From Bacteriovorax sp. (GTDB lineage Bacteria > Bdellovibrionota > Bacteriovoracia > Bacteriovoracales > Bacteriovoracaceae): a stretch of DNA of 64,000 bases. Shown in pieces: positions 42,895 through 51,834 of this stretch. Position numbers and translations under genes: made by a program. The DNA lies in contig JACMPM010000126.1 in assembly GCA_014377485.1 (NCBI GenBank), forward strand, positions 1-64,000, read 5' to 3'. Numbering within the stretch: the first letter of the stretch is position 1; each line of letters starts with the position of its first letter. The notes below the pieces were generated by a model, which did no database searches, was not told the DNA's origin, and worked only from the letters and a program-made list of their open reading frames with translations.

Positions 42895-42961
42895 GAAAAA
42901 ACTATATTATTTTTAACTTTAAGCACGGCGCGCAATTGAGGTGTTTAAAAAAGACGGTTAT

Positions 42962-43984
42962 TTAGCGGTGTAAAAAATCCATTAATGTTTGATTCATTAC
43001 GCCTTGGGTAGACTGATAAGTCGTTTTTAAAACGGCTTGTTGCTTAGTAATATCAGAAAAAAGTTCGGAAACATCGGCATCAAGAAGTGAACTTTTTCGA
43101 GAAGTGTGATCAATGTTTTCGCTCTCTAATGTGGACTTAGAGGTTTCGACAGAATTAGTGATTGATCCAATTCGAGTCCGCAAAGTAATTAGACGAGAAA
43201 TACTGGTATCAAATTTTTCAAGAAGACCTTGAATCATTTGTGGATCATTATTTTCCAGTGCAGATGTCAGAGCTTGTAGTTGAGAAAAAATATTATCACG
43301 AGTTTTGAAAGGAGAGCCTTCTTTGTCAGAGGGTTCTTCGCCTTCAGTTGAAGCAAGTTCGCGGCTTAGTTTAGTGATTGCACTTTTATCAAATTGTTCA
43401 AATTTTTGAAGAGGACTTTCAATGCTACTACTGTCGTCTGTACTAAAGAATACTTCTTCACCTGTCAGGTTAACTGGAACAAAGAAGTTTCTAGAAACTT
43501 CCAAGCTTATATGTCCAGCGTCGCCTTTATAAGTTCCATTTGAATCAAAGGGAACTGTAAGGGTATTAGTGCCTGCAAAAATATTTTTCAGTCCAACTTT
43601 CTTATTAGAAATGGCAAGAGACTGGTTGTAGAGCTGTTGGACTTCATTGGCGACGTTTTTTCTAACATCAGCATTGAAGAAGTCAGAAGATTGAGCAATG
43701 GCAATTTCTTTGGCTTTAGAAACGAGATCTGTAAGTTCTTCCAGCGATTTTTCCGTCACATTTAAGTTCAACAAGGCAAAGTCAGAATTTTTTAAATATT
43801 GAATATTATCATTGGTTGATGAGGTCAAGGCCATAGCTTCAACGTTGCTGACAGGATTGTCAGAAGGCTTGCTGATTGTCTTCAGCGTAGAGCCTTTCAT
43901 TTGCAAATCTTCCATTTTCGCTTTCGTTCTATTGAGAGCGTATTTAAGAGATGCAGTTGAACTATTTTCAGAAACTCTTGTCAT
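42962..43984 (-). CDS. flgL: Flagellar hook-filament junction protein FlgL
   Basis: A 340-aa flagellin-like junction protein. N-terminal coiled region (ALNRTKAKMEDLQMKGSTLK, then SKPSDNPVSNVEAMAL) and C-terminal coil (GSITNSVETSKSTLESENID, then LFSDITKQQAVLKTTYQSTQ) with a variable middle are typical of FlgL. Exported by the flagellar type III system and placed between FlgK and the filament. It follows flgK by 7 bp. Confidence 0.93.
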   Translation of the reverse strand: MTRVSENSSTASLKYALNRTKAKMEDLQMKGSTLKTISKPSDNPVSNVEAMALTSSTNDNIQYLKNSDFALLNLNVTEKSLEELTDLVSKAKEIAIAQSSDFFNADVRKNVANEVQQLYNQSLAISNKKVGLKNIFAGTNTLTVPFDSNGTYKGDAGHISLEVSRNFFVPVNLTGEEVFFSTDDSSSIESPLQKFEQFDKSAITKLSRELASTEGEEPSDKEGSPFKTRDNIFSQLQALTSALENNDPQMIQGLLEKFDTSISRLITLRTRIGSITNSVETSKSTLESENIDHTSRKSSLLDADVSELFSDITKQQAVLKTTYQSTQGVMNQTLMDFLHR

Positions 43985-43991
43985 CTTCTAG

Positions 43992-45455
43992 TTACCTTTT
44001 GAGTTCTAATACAGTTTTAAACATTTCATCCGCAGCTTGCATCATTTTTGCTGATGCTTCGTAAGCATGTTGAAAACGAACCATGTTGGCAGTTTCTTCG
44101 TCGATAGAAACACCAGTTAATCGTTCGCGAATACTATTTGCTTGAGCTAAAAGTCCATTTGATTGTTCAGCATCGAGACGAGCTTTTCCGGTCTCAATAC
44201 CGATATTACCAATAGTCTGTAAGTATTTTTCTTCAAGCGTAACGGAATCTTCACCCGCTATTCTTTCGTGTTGTAGTTTGGAAATGGCAATGGCAACCCT
44301 ATTGTCTCCTGGAGCATTTGGAGAAAGGGCCGCTGAAATATTACCCAAGTCTGCTTTGACGGCATCTGATAAATCGATAAGTTCGGAAGCACCTTCTTTA
44401 ACAAGTGGCTGTGTAAAAAAATCTAGACCGGTGGTAAGACCTTTAGCGTCCATCTTATTTGGAGTTCCGTCGGGCCCAAGTGTGATTGGACGATTTACAA
44501 ACCCTTGTCGGTGGATAGAGTTTACCGATGTGGTGAATTGGAAGGCAATTCCGTCCATTTCTTCTTGGAGCTTTTTTAAATCTTCATTGCGAACCTTAAT
44601 GACAGCAGAGAGTGTTCCGCCTTGAAATTTGTCAGTTATAGGCTGTGAAGGACGATCTTTTAAAACGACTTCAACTGAACCGTTCATATTATTAGAAGAG
44701 TTTGCTTTATTTTTTGAAACAACGGCCAGTTCTTGAATATGGAGGCCAGTTACCAAAGTACCGATCCCTTGAGCGGTAATAACAAATCGACCTTTTTCAT
44801 CTGAGTAAGTATGAATTTTAAAATGTTCAGATAGATTTTTTAAGGCCACATCGCGCTGATCGCGAAGATCTCCCGATTCACCTTGCTGAGCTTCGATATT
44901 GGCAATTTTTCCGTTTAAATCTGCAACGTGAGTAAGTATTTGGTTTATGTCACTTACTGAAGTTCCAATTTTTCTATCAATATTTCCAGCTTGCAAATTT
45001 AGTGTCTCGCGAATTCGACGAAAATCTCTAACACATAAATCTGCATTGTCGCGAACCACTGAACGAATCGTTTCATTTTCAGGTTGATTGGCCAGTTCTC
45101 TAAATGAGTTAAAAAATTTATTTAAAATTTGGTTAAGTCCTTCAGAATCAACTTCGTTAAAGATACCTTCGATTTGATCAAGGTGTTCCGAACGAGCATC
45201 GAAAAATTTACTTGAAGATACGGCTGTGTTTAATCTCTTATCAATAAATTCGTCGTTAACACGATTTATTCCGTCTACCTTAACTCCGGTTCCTTGAATG
45301 AATCCACCTGTAGAAATAGGAATAGACGTCGATTGTATGACTTTTTGACGAGAGTATCCTTCCGTGTTGACGTTAGAAAGGTTATGACCTGTAACTTCTA
45401 GCGCTTTCTTTGAAGCAAAGAGACCAGATTTACCAATTCCTAATAAGTCAGCCAC
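43992..45455 (-). CDS. flgK: Flagellar hook-filament junction protein FlgK
   Basis: A 487-aa protein. N-terminal motif ASKKALEVTGHNLSNVNTEG YSRQ-type and C-terminal EETANMVRFQHAYEASAKMM are the standard rod/hook-family ends. The N-terminal start LLGIGKSGLFASK matches FlgK. It joins hook and filament; exported with its chaperone FlgN, encoded 13 bp upstream. Confidence 0.95.
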   Translation of the reverse strand: MADLLGIGKSGLFASKKALEVTGHNLSNVNTEGYSRQKVIQSTSIPISTGGFIQGTGVKVDGINRVNDEFIDKRLNTAVSSSKFFDARSEHLDQIEGIFNEVDSEGLNQILNKFFNSFRELANQPENETIRSVVRDNADLCVRDFRRIRETLNLQAGNIDRKIGTSVSDINQILTHVADLNGKIANIEAQQGESGDLRDQRDVALKNLSEHFKIHTYSDEKGRFVITAQGIGTLVTGLHIQELAVVSKNKANSSNNMNGSVEVVLKDRPSQPITDKFQGGTLSAVIKVRNEDLKKLQEEMDGIAFQFTTSVNSIHRQGFVNRPITLGPDGTPNKMDAKGLTTGLDFFTQPLVKEGASELIDLSDAVKADLGNISAALSPNAPGDNRVAIAISKLQHERIAGEDSVTLEEKYLQTIGNIGIETGKARLDAEQSNGLLAQANSIRERLTGVSIDEETANMVRFQHAYEASAKMMQAADEMFKTVLELKR

Positions 45456-45468
45456 GTCTCGCTCCTAG

Positions 45469-45960
45469 TTATGTGCTCGAGCTTAAAGCGGAACCCTTCG
45501 AAGTATAGGTCGAATAATTTTTCTTCCCTGTTGCTTCGATTCGGATTTGCTTAAGTGAGAGTAGTGCTTTGTTGATAAAAAGTTGATTACGCTTATTTTG
45601 AGCCTGAATTTTTTCGATAATATCAATCAAAAGAGCGTTGAAACGAAATAGATGTTTCTGTTTGCTTTCAACTTCGTAAGATTTCATAACCTCTAAAAGT
45701 TTAGAGACACTATCGATTTCTTTTCCTGGTAATATTGAATTGAGTTCTTTGATCAGTTCGCGACGAACGGTTTCGAGAGCGCTGATTTTTAGAATGATAT
45801 TGTTTTTCTCGACAAGTTTTTCTTCAAGAAGTGAGAGTTCACTGCTTAATAATAGTGAATATTCATCGCATGTAACATTGAAAAGCTCGTTGTGTTCTTC
45901 GCACAAACGTTTCCACAAATCTGTTACTTCGAAATAAAGTATTGCTAATTTTTCATTCAT
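45469..45960 (-). CDS. flgN: FlgN-family flagellar export chaperone
   Basis: A 163-aa, highly helical cytosolic protein. The C-terminal NKRNQLFINKALLSLKQI is similar to the conserved FlgN segment, and the N-terminal two thirds form an extended coiled coil. FlgN binds FlgK and FlgL before export. Location immediately upstream of flgK and after flgM is typical, and is part of the evidence because the sequence alone is weakly conserved. Confidence 0.82.
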   Translation of the reverse strand: MNEKLAILYFEVTDLWKRLCEEHNELFNVTCDEYSLLLSSELSLLEEKLVEKNNIILKISALETVRRELIKELNSILPGKEIDSVSKLLEVMKSYEVESKQKHLFRFNALLIDIIEKIQAQNKRNQLFINKALLSLKQIRIEATGKKNYSTYTSKGSALSSST

Positions 45961-45994
45961 CCGAGCTCCATCCTAGATCTCAAGAAATGGCGAT

Positions 45995-46321
45995 CTAGAA
46001 CTCTTGTTCCATGATCTTATCGCTGAGCCCATCGAGATCAATTTTATAAGAACCATCAGCGATTTGAGCTTTCAATCGTGCGATCTTATCAGTGTTATCG
46101 ATATCCGGAGCAGCATCAGCTACTTTTTTAATACGGGCAAAATCTTTGATTGCATCTGCAATATCTACTTTTGAATCTGATTTAGAAAATGCTTCTAATT
46201 CATTTTTTCTAGTTTCAGAATTTCTTTTTAAACCTGCCGGTCCAACTTTTCCACTCTCGTGAGCTTCTTTTTTGTTAGGCATGAAAATAGATCTTGAAGA
46301 GGTACTATCGACTGCGCTCAT
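45995..46321 (-). CDS. flgM: Anti-sigma28 factor FlgM
   Basis: A 108-aa protein. The C-terminal sigma28-binding half shows the family pattern DKIARLKAQIADGSYKIDLD followed by a short terminal helix. The N-terminal part is basic and disordered, as in FlgM exported through the hook-basal body. It holds FliA until export, so late genes wait for hook completion. It overlaps flgJ by 4 bases. Confidence 0.85.
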   Translation of the reverse strand: MSAVDSTSSRSIFMPNKKEAHESGKVGPAGLKRNSETRKNELEAFSKSDSKVDIADAIKDFARIKKVADAAPDIDNTDKIARLKAQIADGSYKIDLDGLSDKIMEQEF

Positions 46322-46812
46322 GGCAAGCCTCCTTCTGAGTTCTGTCCGGCAATAGTCTTGTTACCAGACACCGAGGTAGAATCATTCTTCCCCATTTCAA
46401 TTATATCAGTTTTCTTCTCAAGTTTGTAGCTAGGCAAATTGTGGTGAATTAAATTAGCTTGGGCTTCATATTGTTTGAGGGCCATATCGTTGCGCATTCG
46501 CTTTGGATATATTTGGTCCAGGATGACATTTTGGAGTCCAAGATTATTTTGTTTAGCCATCATTTTGGCCCTTTCAGTAGTCTGAAGCGATTTATAATAA
46601 TCCATTCCAGAATCTTCGCCAGGCGTTTCATCGACTGTTTGATTCATTTGCTTCACCATTGTTTCAGCAAATTGAGTTTCCATGGCCTCTGCGACTTCTT
46701 GATATTGTTTTGGAATATATTTTCTATCATCAATAGATTTATACTCAAGCGATTTTGCCTGCTGAGTTTTTGTAGCAATTCCTCGATTGGTATCGACTGT
46801 GGGAACACTCAT
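46318..46812 (-). CDS. flgJ: FlgJ-like rod-binding protein without muramidase domain
   Basis: A 164-aa protein starting at ATG 46812, which has GGAAGAG 5 bases upstream; an ATG at 46848 is less likely. The rod-binding (Rod_cap) domain is visible as EVAEAMETQFAETMVKQMNQ and DYYKSLQTTERAKMMAKQNN, then LQNVILDQIYPK. The C-terminal glucosaminidase domain of enterobacterial FlgJ is absent, so wall clearance must come from a separate enzyme. Between flgI and flgM. Confidence 0.87.
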   Translation of the reverse strand: MSVPTVDTNRGIATKTQQAKSLEYKSIDDRKYIPKQYQEVAEAMETQFAETMVKQMNQTVDETPGEDSGMDYYKSLQTTERAKMMAKQNNLGLQNVILDQIYPKRMRNDMALKQYEAQANLIHHNLPSYKLEKKTDIIEMGKNDSTSVSGNKTIAGQNSEGGLP

Positions 46813-46914
46813 TAGAACTCTTCCTAAGTTTTGAGTAGGTAGTCCCATTCATTGAGACTTTTTAAAATTTTAACACAAAAATTTTATCAAAAGCTAGCTA
46901 TAAAAAATACATAA

Positions 46915-47919
46915 CTAAATTACTTCGATATCGCCAACTAAAGCACCATCTCTCTTAAGTGTCTGAAAGATTGAGATTAAATCTTCAGGAGCTACACCAA
47001 AAGCATTTAAGCTTTTTACAAGCTCATTAAGAGTAGTTCCTTTTTCCATAAAATAAACAGTGTTGGGCTTTCCACCTTTGTCTCCACCGTCGCCTTTTAC
47101 TTCAATTGTCAGGTCTGCATGGCTTATGGCTACAGGTGAAACTGTCACGTCTCCACCAGCTACAATTGTTCCTGTTCTTTCATTGATAACAATTTTTGCA
47201 GCACTGTCAGGGTTAACTTTAAAGTTTTCGATGATCGCCATTAACTGCACTATGTTTCTTTCATACTGAGCAGGAACAACTAAATCTATAGTTGTTGAAT
47301 CTTTTGCTGAAGCAAATTTACCGCCAAGTTCTTCGTTAATAACTTTTTCAATACGAGCAGCAGTTGTGAAGTCAGGATTGTTTAAACTTAAACGAAGTGA
47401 GTTTTTCTTTTCAAATTCAGTGACTACTTCTTTTTCAACGGTCGCTCCACCGGGAATTGTTCCAGTGGTTGCAAACTTAGCACCTTTTTTTAATCCACCG
47501 ATAGACATTGGTCCAGCAGCTACGGCGTAAATATTTCCGTCACCTCCCTTTAGGGGAGTGACTAATAAAGTACCACCGGCAAGCGAAGAGGCGTCTCCTA
47601 TCGAAGAAATCACCAGGTCAATTTTTTGTCCTACACGAGCGAATGCAGGAAGTTTTGCCGTGACAACAACAGCGGCAACATTTTTAGAAGTAATTTCAGT
47701 CTTAGGATTGAGTCCTAATTTCTCAAACATTTTTTTCAAGGAAGTGTTGGTGATTTCCCCACCAGCATCTCCAGTTCCATTTAAGCCGATTACTAAGCCG
47801 TAACCCAGAATGGGATTCTCTCTTACACCCTTTACTGACACCAAGTCTTTTAATCTGCTTGGAGCAGAGTAGGCGGTAGTCGTAAGGAGTAGCGATAGAG
47901 TTAAAAGAGTTTTCTTCAT
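46915..47919 (-). CDS. flgI: Flagellar P-ring protein FlgI
   Basis: A 334-aa periplasmic protein with signal peptide (TLLTLSLLLTTTAYSAPS). Conserved parts are LKDLVSVKGVRENPILGYGL, VIGLNGTGD, VVVTAKLPAFARVGQKIDL, VVINERTGTIVAGG-like (here KIVINERTGTIVAGGDVT) and TLNELVKSLNAFGVAPEDLI. Forms the peptidoglycan-layer bushing around the rod. 8 bp after flgH. Confidence 0.96.
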   Translation of the reverse strand: MKKTLLTLSLLLTTTAYSAPSRLKDLVSVKGVRENPILGYGLVIGLNGTGDAGGEITNTSLKKMFEKLGLNPKTEITSKNVAAVVVTAKLPAFARVGQKIDLVISSIGDASSLAGGTLLVTPLKGGDGNIYAVAAGPMSIGGLKKGAKFATTGTIPGGATVEKEVVTEFEKKNSLRLSLNNPDFTTAARIEKVINEELGGKFASAKDSTTIDLVVPAQYERNIVQLMAIIENFKVNPDSAAKIVINERTGTIVAGGDVTVSPVAISHADLTIEVKGDGGDKGGKPNTVYFMEKGTTLNELVKSLNAFGVAPEDLISIFQTLKRDGALVGDIEVI

Positions 47920-47927
47920 ATATTCCT

Positions 47928-48713
47928 TTATCTAACAACTGTTACATTTGATTCCAAGATTGCATCAGAGCTAACGGTATCGTTTTCTCCAATATCCTTT
48001 CTTGAAACGAGTGCTTGCACTTCAACCATGCGTTTTCTATTTTTAAAAAGAACATTTTTGCGACCTTTGATTAAAAGGTGTTCTCGGTTAATCTCTTCAA
48101 CGACTACCCCTGATATTTTATCCTGGGCACTGTCGCCGCCCGCAGTGTCAGCAGCAGCTTCTTTTTTTTCCGGAGTAGGTTTATCAGAGGTCGTAGGAGT
48201 TTTTGGATCTCCTGTTTTTGCAGCTTCAGAACTCGCTTTTGCATCATATGGGTTATCTGGAAAAGCTTTTTTTAATTCCATTGTGATTTCATTTTTTAAA
48301 CGAGGAAGTACGTTGATTTGTACTATGTCACCAGAATTTTTATTTTTATTATTAGAAAATAAAAATGCATTTGGATCGCTTCCTGCCCATAAACTGCCAT
48401 CGCTTCCTTTGTCAGTAAGGTCACTTGCCGTGTATCGTTTAACCGCTTCCTTTTCACCTTTGTATTGGCGTTTAACTCCTGGAGATACAGACTTTTCGTT
48501 ACCAGTAGTAACTGTGCGATCAGTGCGATTATATTCAGAGGATGTTTTGCGTTTTGGATGGCGGTATTGTTCGAAACCATCAGTAGGAATATCGACTTCA
48601 CTGTTTTGTCGATCTTGTTGCTCAAAGTCTTTATAAATCGTATTCATATAAGATGAACATGATGTTAAAAGAAAAGAAATCGCACCTAAGATAAAAAAAG
48701 ATTTCATTTTCAT
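47928..48713 (-). CDS. flgH: Flagellar L-ring lipoprotein FlgH
   Basis: A 261-aa lipoprotein with leader and lipobox LTSC. Family segments are SLWAGSDPNAFLFSN and the C-terminal KISGVVVEEINREHLLIKGR with VQALVSRKDIGENDTV. The centre has an Ala/Thr/Glu/Lys-rich insertion (about residues 155-195). It makes the outer-membrane ring of the basal body. Overlaps flgA by 4 bases. Confidence 0.93.
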   Translation of the reverse strand: MKMKSFFILGAISFLLTSCSSYMNTIYKDFEQQDRQNSEVDIPTDGFEQYRHPKRKTSSEYNRTDRTVTTGNEKSVSPGVKRQYKGEKEAVKRYTASDLTDKGSDGSLWAGSDPNAFLFSNNKNKNSGDIVQINVLPRLKNEITMELKKAFPDNPYDAKASSEAAKTGDPKTPTTSDKPTPEKKEAAADTAGGDSAQDKISGVVVEEINREHLLIKGRKNVLFKNRKRMVEVQALVSRKDIGENDTVSSDAILESNVTVVR

Positions 48714-49636
48714 AATTCGATTACCACTTTGTTGTAGTCTACAACTTTTCCAGCAATTATTTTGTTGTTATTGGGATTTCTAAGTTCAATCACTTCGCCG
48801 AACATTGCTGAACGAACAGGCATCGCTGTTCTTTGAAGGTTAATGTTTTGATTTTTGAGAGTCACTGTAACCGGTGTTCCAAAGTTAATTAGATTAACAG
48901 CTTGTAGATCGAGATTAGAAACAGCTGAGCCTTGAAGTATGTTTTTGTTGGCTTTGTAAAAATGAATATTATTAAGAGTCGTTAATACATTGTCTGGATT
49001 ACCAGAGAAAATCTCATCAGCATAAAAATCTTCTATTTCAAGATGTTTTTGTTGGAAACTTAAACTTCTTTTAGCTTTAAAAACTTTAATTTTCGCCAAA
49101 ATTTTAGATGAAAACCAAAGTGTTCTTGTGGAACTTTGTAAAGGGTTAGAGATATCGATTTTAATATTTTTTTCACCAAAACTATTACAACTTTCACAGT
49201 TGGCCTTAATCTGCTCCCCCTCAATTAAACCTAGGGTTTTAATTCCATTGAGTGACTTTGAATCGAGAAAGTAAAGATTGGAATCGTTAGTTAGTTGATC
49301 CCTTAATGTCGAATTCAATTCCATCAAAGTTAGCTTGCGTGGAGTGATTTCAACTGTAATTGAAGTAAAATCTTTTGATAATTCGCGCTTTAAAAAATCA
49401 GCACCAACTGTTCCATTTGAACTTGAAATTAATTGCGAAATTTTATTAGTAACAGCAGTATCACAATTAGTCTTATGAACAATATCGTTGCTGTTTAAAA
49501 TTTGATTGCTTTCCAGTCGATATACTTTAGAAAACAATTCTATAGAACAAGTACTCGCAGGAATTGTTTCAGCTGCAGTTTCAGCAGAAACCTTTAATGA
49601 AAGAAGAAGAAAAAAGAATAGTGTTTTGTTCATCAT
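48710..49636 (-). CDS. flgA: FlgA P-ring assembly chaperone
   Basis: A 308-aa periplasmic protein with signal peptide (TLFFFLLLSLKVSA). The C-terminal SAF/ChapFlgA domain has SNLDLQAVNLINFGTPVTVT, MPVRSAMFGEVIELRNPNNN and the end IIAGKVVDYNKVVI. Needed for P-ring polymerisation. The N-terminal ~150 residues are poorly conserved and longer than in E. coli FlgA. It follows flgG by 15 bp. Confidence 0.88.
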   Translation of the reverse strand: MMNKTLFFFLLLSLKVSAETAAETIPASTCSIELFSKVYRLESNQILNSNDIVHKTNCDTAVTNKISQLISSSNGTVGADFLKRELSKDFTSITVEITPRKLTLMELNSTLRDQLTNDSNLYFLDSKSLNGIKTLGLIEGEQIKANCESCNSFGEKNIKIDISNPLQSSTRTLWFSSKILAKIKVFKAKRSLSFQQKHLEIEDFYADEIFSGNPDNVLTTLNNIHFYKANKNILQGSAVSNLDLQAVNLINFGTPVTVTLKNQNINLQRTAMPVRSAMFGEVIELRNPNNNKIIAGKVVDYNKVVIEL

Positions 49637-49651
49637 TTTTATTTTTTTTAT

Positions 49652-50437
49652 CTATCTTATATTGTTTATTGTTTGCATCATTTGATCTGCAACACCCATA
49701 ACTTTTGAGTTCATTTCGTAAGCTCTTTGAGCGCGTATTAAGTCAGTCATTTCAGCCATTGGGCTTACGTTAGAAGCTTCTAGTGCACCTTGCGTTATTA
49801 CTCCAGCATTGTTTTCGCCTGCAATTGATTGAACAGGTTGACCACTTGAAAGAGAGACTTGGTAGAGATTTGCCCCCTGAGATTTAAGACCTACAGAGTT
49901 TACAAAAGTGAAAACTGGTATTTGGCCAACACTTGTAGGTTCAGTCTGACCTTTGACAAATGCTTCAGCTTTTCCATTTTCAGCGATCATTACACTTGAG
50001 GTATTTGGCGGAAAATTAAATCCAGGATAAATTTTGTAACCTTGTTTATTAACTAAAACTCCCTGAGCATCGACGTTGAAAGAGCCATCGCGAGTGAATT
50101 TTAATTCCCCATTCGGCATGATAATTCCAAAAAAACCTTCTCCGTTGACCATTAGGTCAAAAGGGTTGTTGGTAATTTGCGGACTTCCCGCTGTAAATTC
50201 TTTTCTAATGGCCGAAACCCGAGCACCAGAACCAATCTGAGTTCCAACATTATAAGTAGTAGATGATGAAGATCGAGCACCTGGTTCCTGAATTGTTTCA
50301 TAACCCAGGTCATCTATCTCTGTACGCCCACGTTTAAATCCAACAGTGTTAACGTTGGCAATATTGTTGGAAATCGTACTTACATAAGTTTCTTGAGCAG
50401 ACATACCTGAAGCGGCAGTGCTAAGGGCTTTCATCAT
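49652..50437 (-). CDS. flgG: Flagellar distal rod protein FlgG
   Basis: A 261-aa protein when started at ATG 50437, giving the canonical MMKALSTAASGMSAQE; the longer reading to 50494 adds a hydrophobic stretch not found in FlgG. Family parts are NNIANVNTVGFKRGR, FDLMVNGEGFFGI, VLVNKQGYKIYPGF and the C-terminal MAEMTDLIRAQRAYEMNSKV. Forms the distal rod through the P- and L-rings. Confidence 0.94.
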   Translation of the reverse strand: MMKALSTAASGMSAQETYVSTISNNIANVNTVGFKRGRTEIDDLGYETIQEPGARSSSSTTYNVGTQIGSGARVSAIRKEFTAGSPQITNNPFDLMVNGEGFFGIIMPNGELKFTRDGSFNVDAQGVLVNKQGYKIYPGFNFPPNTSSVMIAENGKAEAFVKGQTEPTSVGQIPVFTFVNSVGLKSQGANLYQVSLSSGQPVQSIAGENNAGVITQGALEASNVSPMAEMTDLIRAQRAYEMNSKVMGVADQMMQTINNIR

Positions 50438-50523
50438 TGCGTGAACTTCACTGAAGTTTGCGAACGTCATGATCATTATTACTGTTTTCATCATTAATGT
50501 CTTTTTCAGCCTAAACCTCTATA

Positions 50524-51357
50524 TTAAAACTTACCTATTTCGTTAACTGCTTTTCCACTCATTGTATCGTAGGTCTTTATTACTCTTTGAATTGATTCAA
50601 AATTTCTGTTGGCATTTATTAGTGCCGACATTTCACTAACAGCATTAACATTCGATTGTTCAACAAAACCTTGATGAACAGCGGTTTTGCTCTCACCAAT
50701 TTTAATATTCTGTTGATCTGGATTAATAAAAAGAGAACTTCCTTCTTTTTTTAAAGCATGGACATCGTTGAATTCCGTTAAAGAGAGGTCTGCAGCTTTA
50801 TTAGGTCCGCTAAAAACTTCACCATCAAGACTAATGGTAAATTTTTTATTTCCTACAGTGATAGCTCTTGATTCAGGTGGTGTGGTTAAGATTATTTTAC
50901 CGTCGGCACCAGCAATTGGAGGCGGCGATTTACTAAGAAGGAGGAAGCCTTGATCTGTAACAAGTTTACCGTCATTGTTTATGCTAAAATTGCCTTTGCG
51001 GGTATATCGAACACCATTAGGTGTGAGTACTTCAAAAAAGCCAGGTCCATTTAAAGCGTTGTCAAAAGCATTTCCAGTTGGAGAAAGTTGTCCTTGCTCA
51101 TGAAGTGTATAAGCACCATCAACTTTTACAAAAGAATCCTCACCATTATAACTGCGGTAAAAATCTTCAGGCTTCCACTCTTTTTGTGGAAGTTCTACTT
51201 GTCCTCCACCTTTTTCAAGTGCGGCTAAATATTCTTTAAACACTACTTGTTCCTTCTTGAAACCAGGAGTGTTGGCATTCGCTACGTTATTAGCGATCGT
51301 CTCAACATTTCGTTGCTGAGCGATTGCGCCTGATAAGGGTACCCAAAGTTCTCTCAA
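50524..51357 (-). CDS. flgF: Flagellar basal-body rod protein FlgF
   Basis: A 277-aa proximal-rod protein. N-terminal ANNVANANTPGFKKEQ, central FDNALNGPGFFEV and the C-terminal VNAVSEMSALINANRNFES are rod-family motifs; the arrangement before flgG favours FlgF. Start is TTG with a strong GAGGAGG 6 bases upstream. It is the first gene of the minus-strand flagellar cluster. Confidence 0.9.
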   Translation of the reverse strand: MRELWVPLSGAIAQQRNVETIANNVANANTPGFKKEQVVFKEYLAALEKGGGQVELPQKEWKPEDFYRSYNGEDSFVKVDGAYTLHEQGQLSPTGNAFDNALNGPGFFEVLTPNGVRYTRKGNFSINNDGKLVTDQGFLLLSKSPPPIAGADGKIILTTPPESRAITVGNKKFTISLDGEVFSGPNKAADLSLTEFNDVHALKKEGSSLFINPDQQNIKIGESKTAVHQGFVEQSNVNAVSEMSALINANRNFESIQRVIKTYDTMSGKAVNEIGKF

Positions 51358-51619
51358 TTAAATCCTCCTCAATGAAGATTAATTTAGCTTCAAAGACTCT
51401 CTATCAACTATAACGTGCGAGGTGCCAAATTCCCTACATAGGTAAATTTATCCCCCTGAAACCACTTCCAAGTAAGTCGTTGATAATGTATCTTATGGGT
51501 GAAGAATCAAAAAAAATTAAGGCCATTAGGGCGGAAAATTAAACCATAATGTGTGGTGTTTTTGACACAGAATACAGGTCAAAACCCCTCGGTTAACCTG
51601 AAAATGAATAGGGACATTT
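51358..51619. promoter_or_regulatory. Divergent regulatory region flgF / xseB
   Basis: This must hold the promoter of the large flagellar operon. On the minus strand at 51413-51427, TGGCACCTCGCACGT resembles a sigma54 -24 element but has GT instead of GC at the -12 position. No clear sigma28 element is seen. No gene is supported here. Confidence 0.35.
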
Positions 51620-51826
51620 ATGACTAAGAAAAAAAATTTCGAAGAGTCTTTAAAAGAATTAGAATCAATTGTCAGCAAATTAGAATCTGGTGATGTCGGC
51701 CTCGAACAGAGCTTAGAACAATTTGAAATTGGAACAAAACTTTATAAAGAGTGCAAAGAGCAACTTTCTGTCGCAGAAAAGAAAATTGCAGTTCTAACTG
51801 AAAGTTTAAAAGAAGAAGAGCTCTAA
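51620..51826 (+). CDS. xseB: Exodeoxyribonuclease VII small subunit
   Basis: A 68-aa protein: NFEESLKELESIVSKLESGD, then GLEQSLEQFEIGTKLYKECK and AEKKIAVL are the full conserved helical hairpin of XseB. With XseA (not in the window) it degrades single-stranded DNA to oligonucleotides. AGGGAC precedes ATG. The next gene begins 8 bp later, so the operon is shared with envelope genes rather than xseA. Confidence 0.95.
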   Translation: MTKKKNFEESLKELESIVSKLESGDVGLEQSLEQFEIGTKLYKECKEQLSVAEKKIAVLTESLKEEEL

Positions 51827-51834
51827 GGAATTTA

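Noticed and set aside
48028-48636. 202-aa plus-strand ORF opposite flgH
   Set aside because: Entirely antisense to a well-supported flgH; composition (Ser/Phe/Leu-rich) is typical of a shadow frame.
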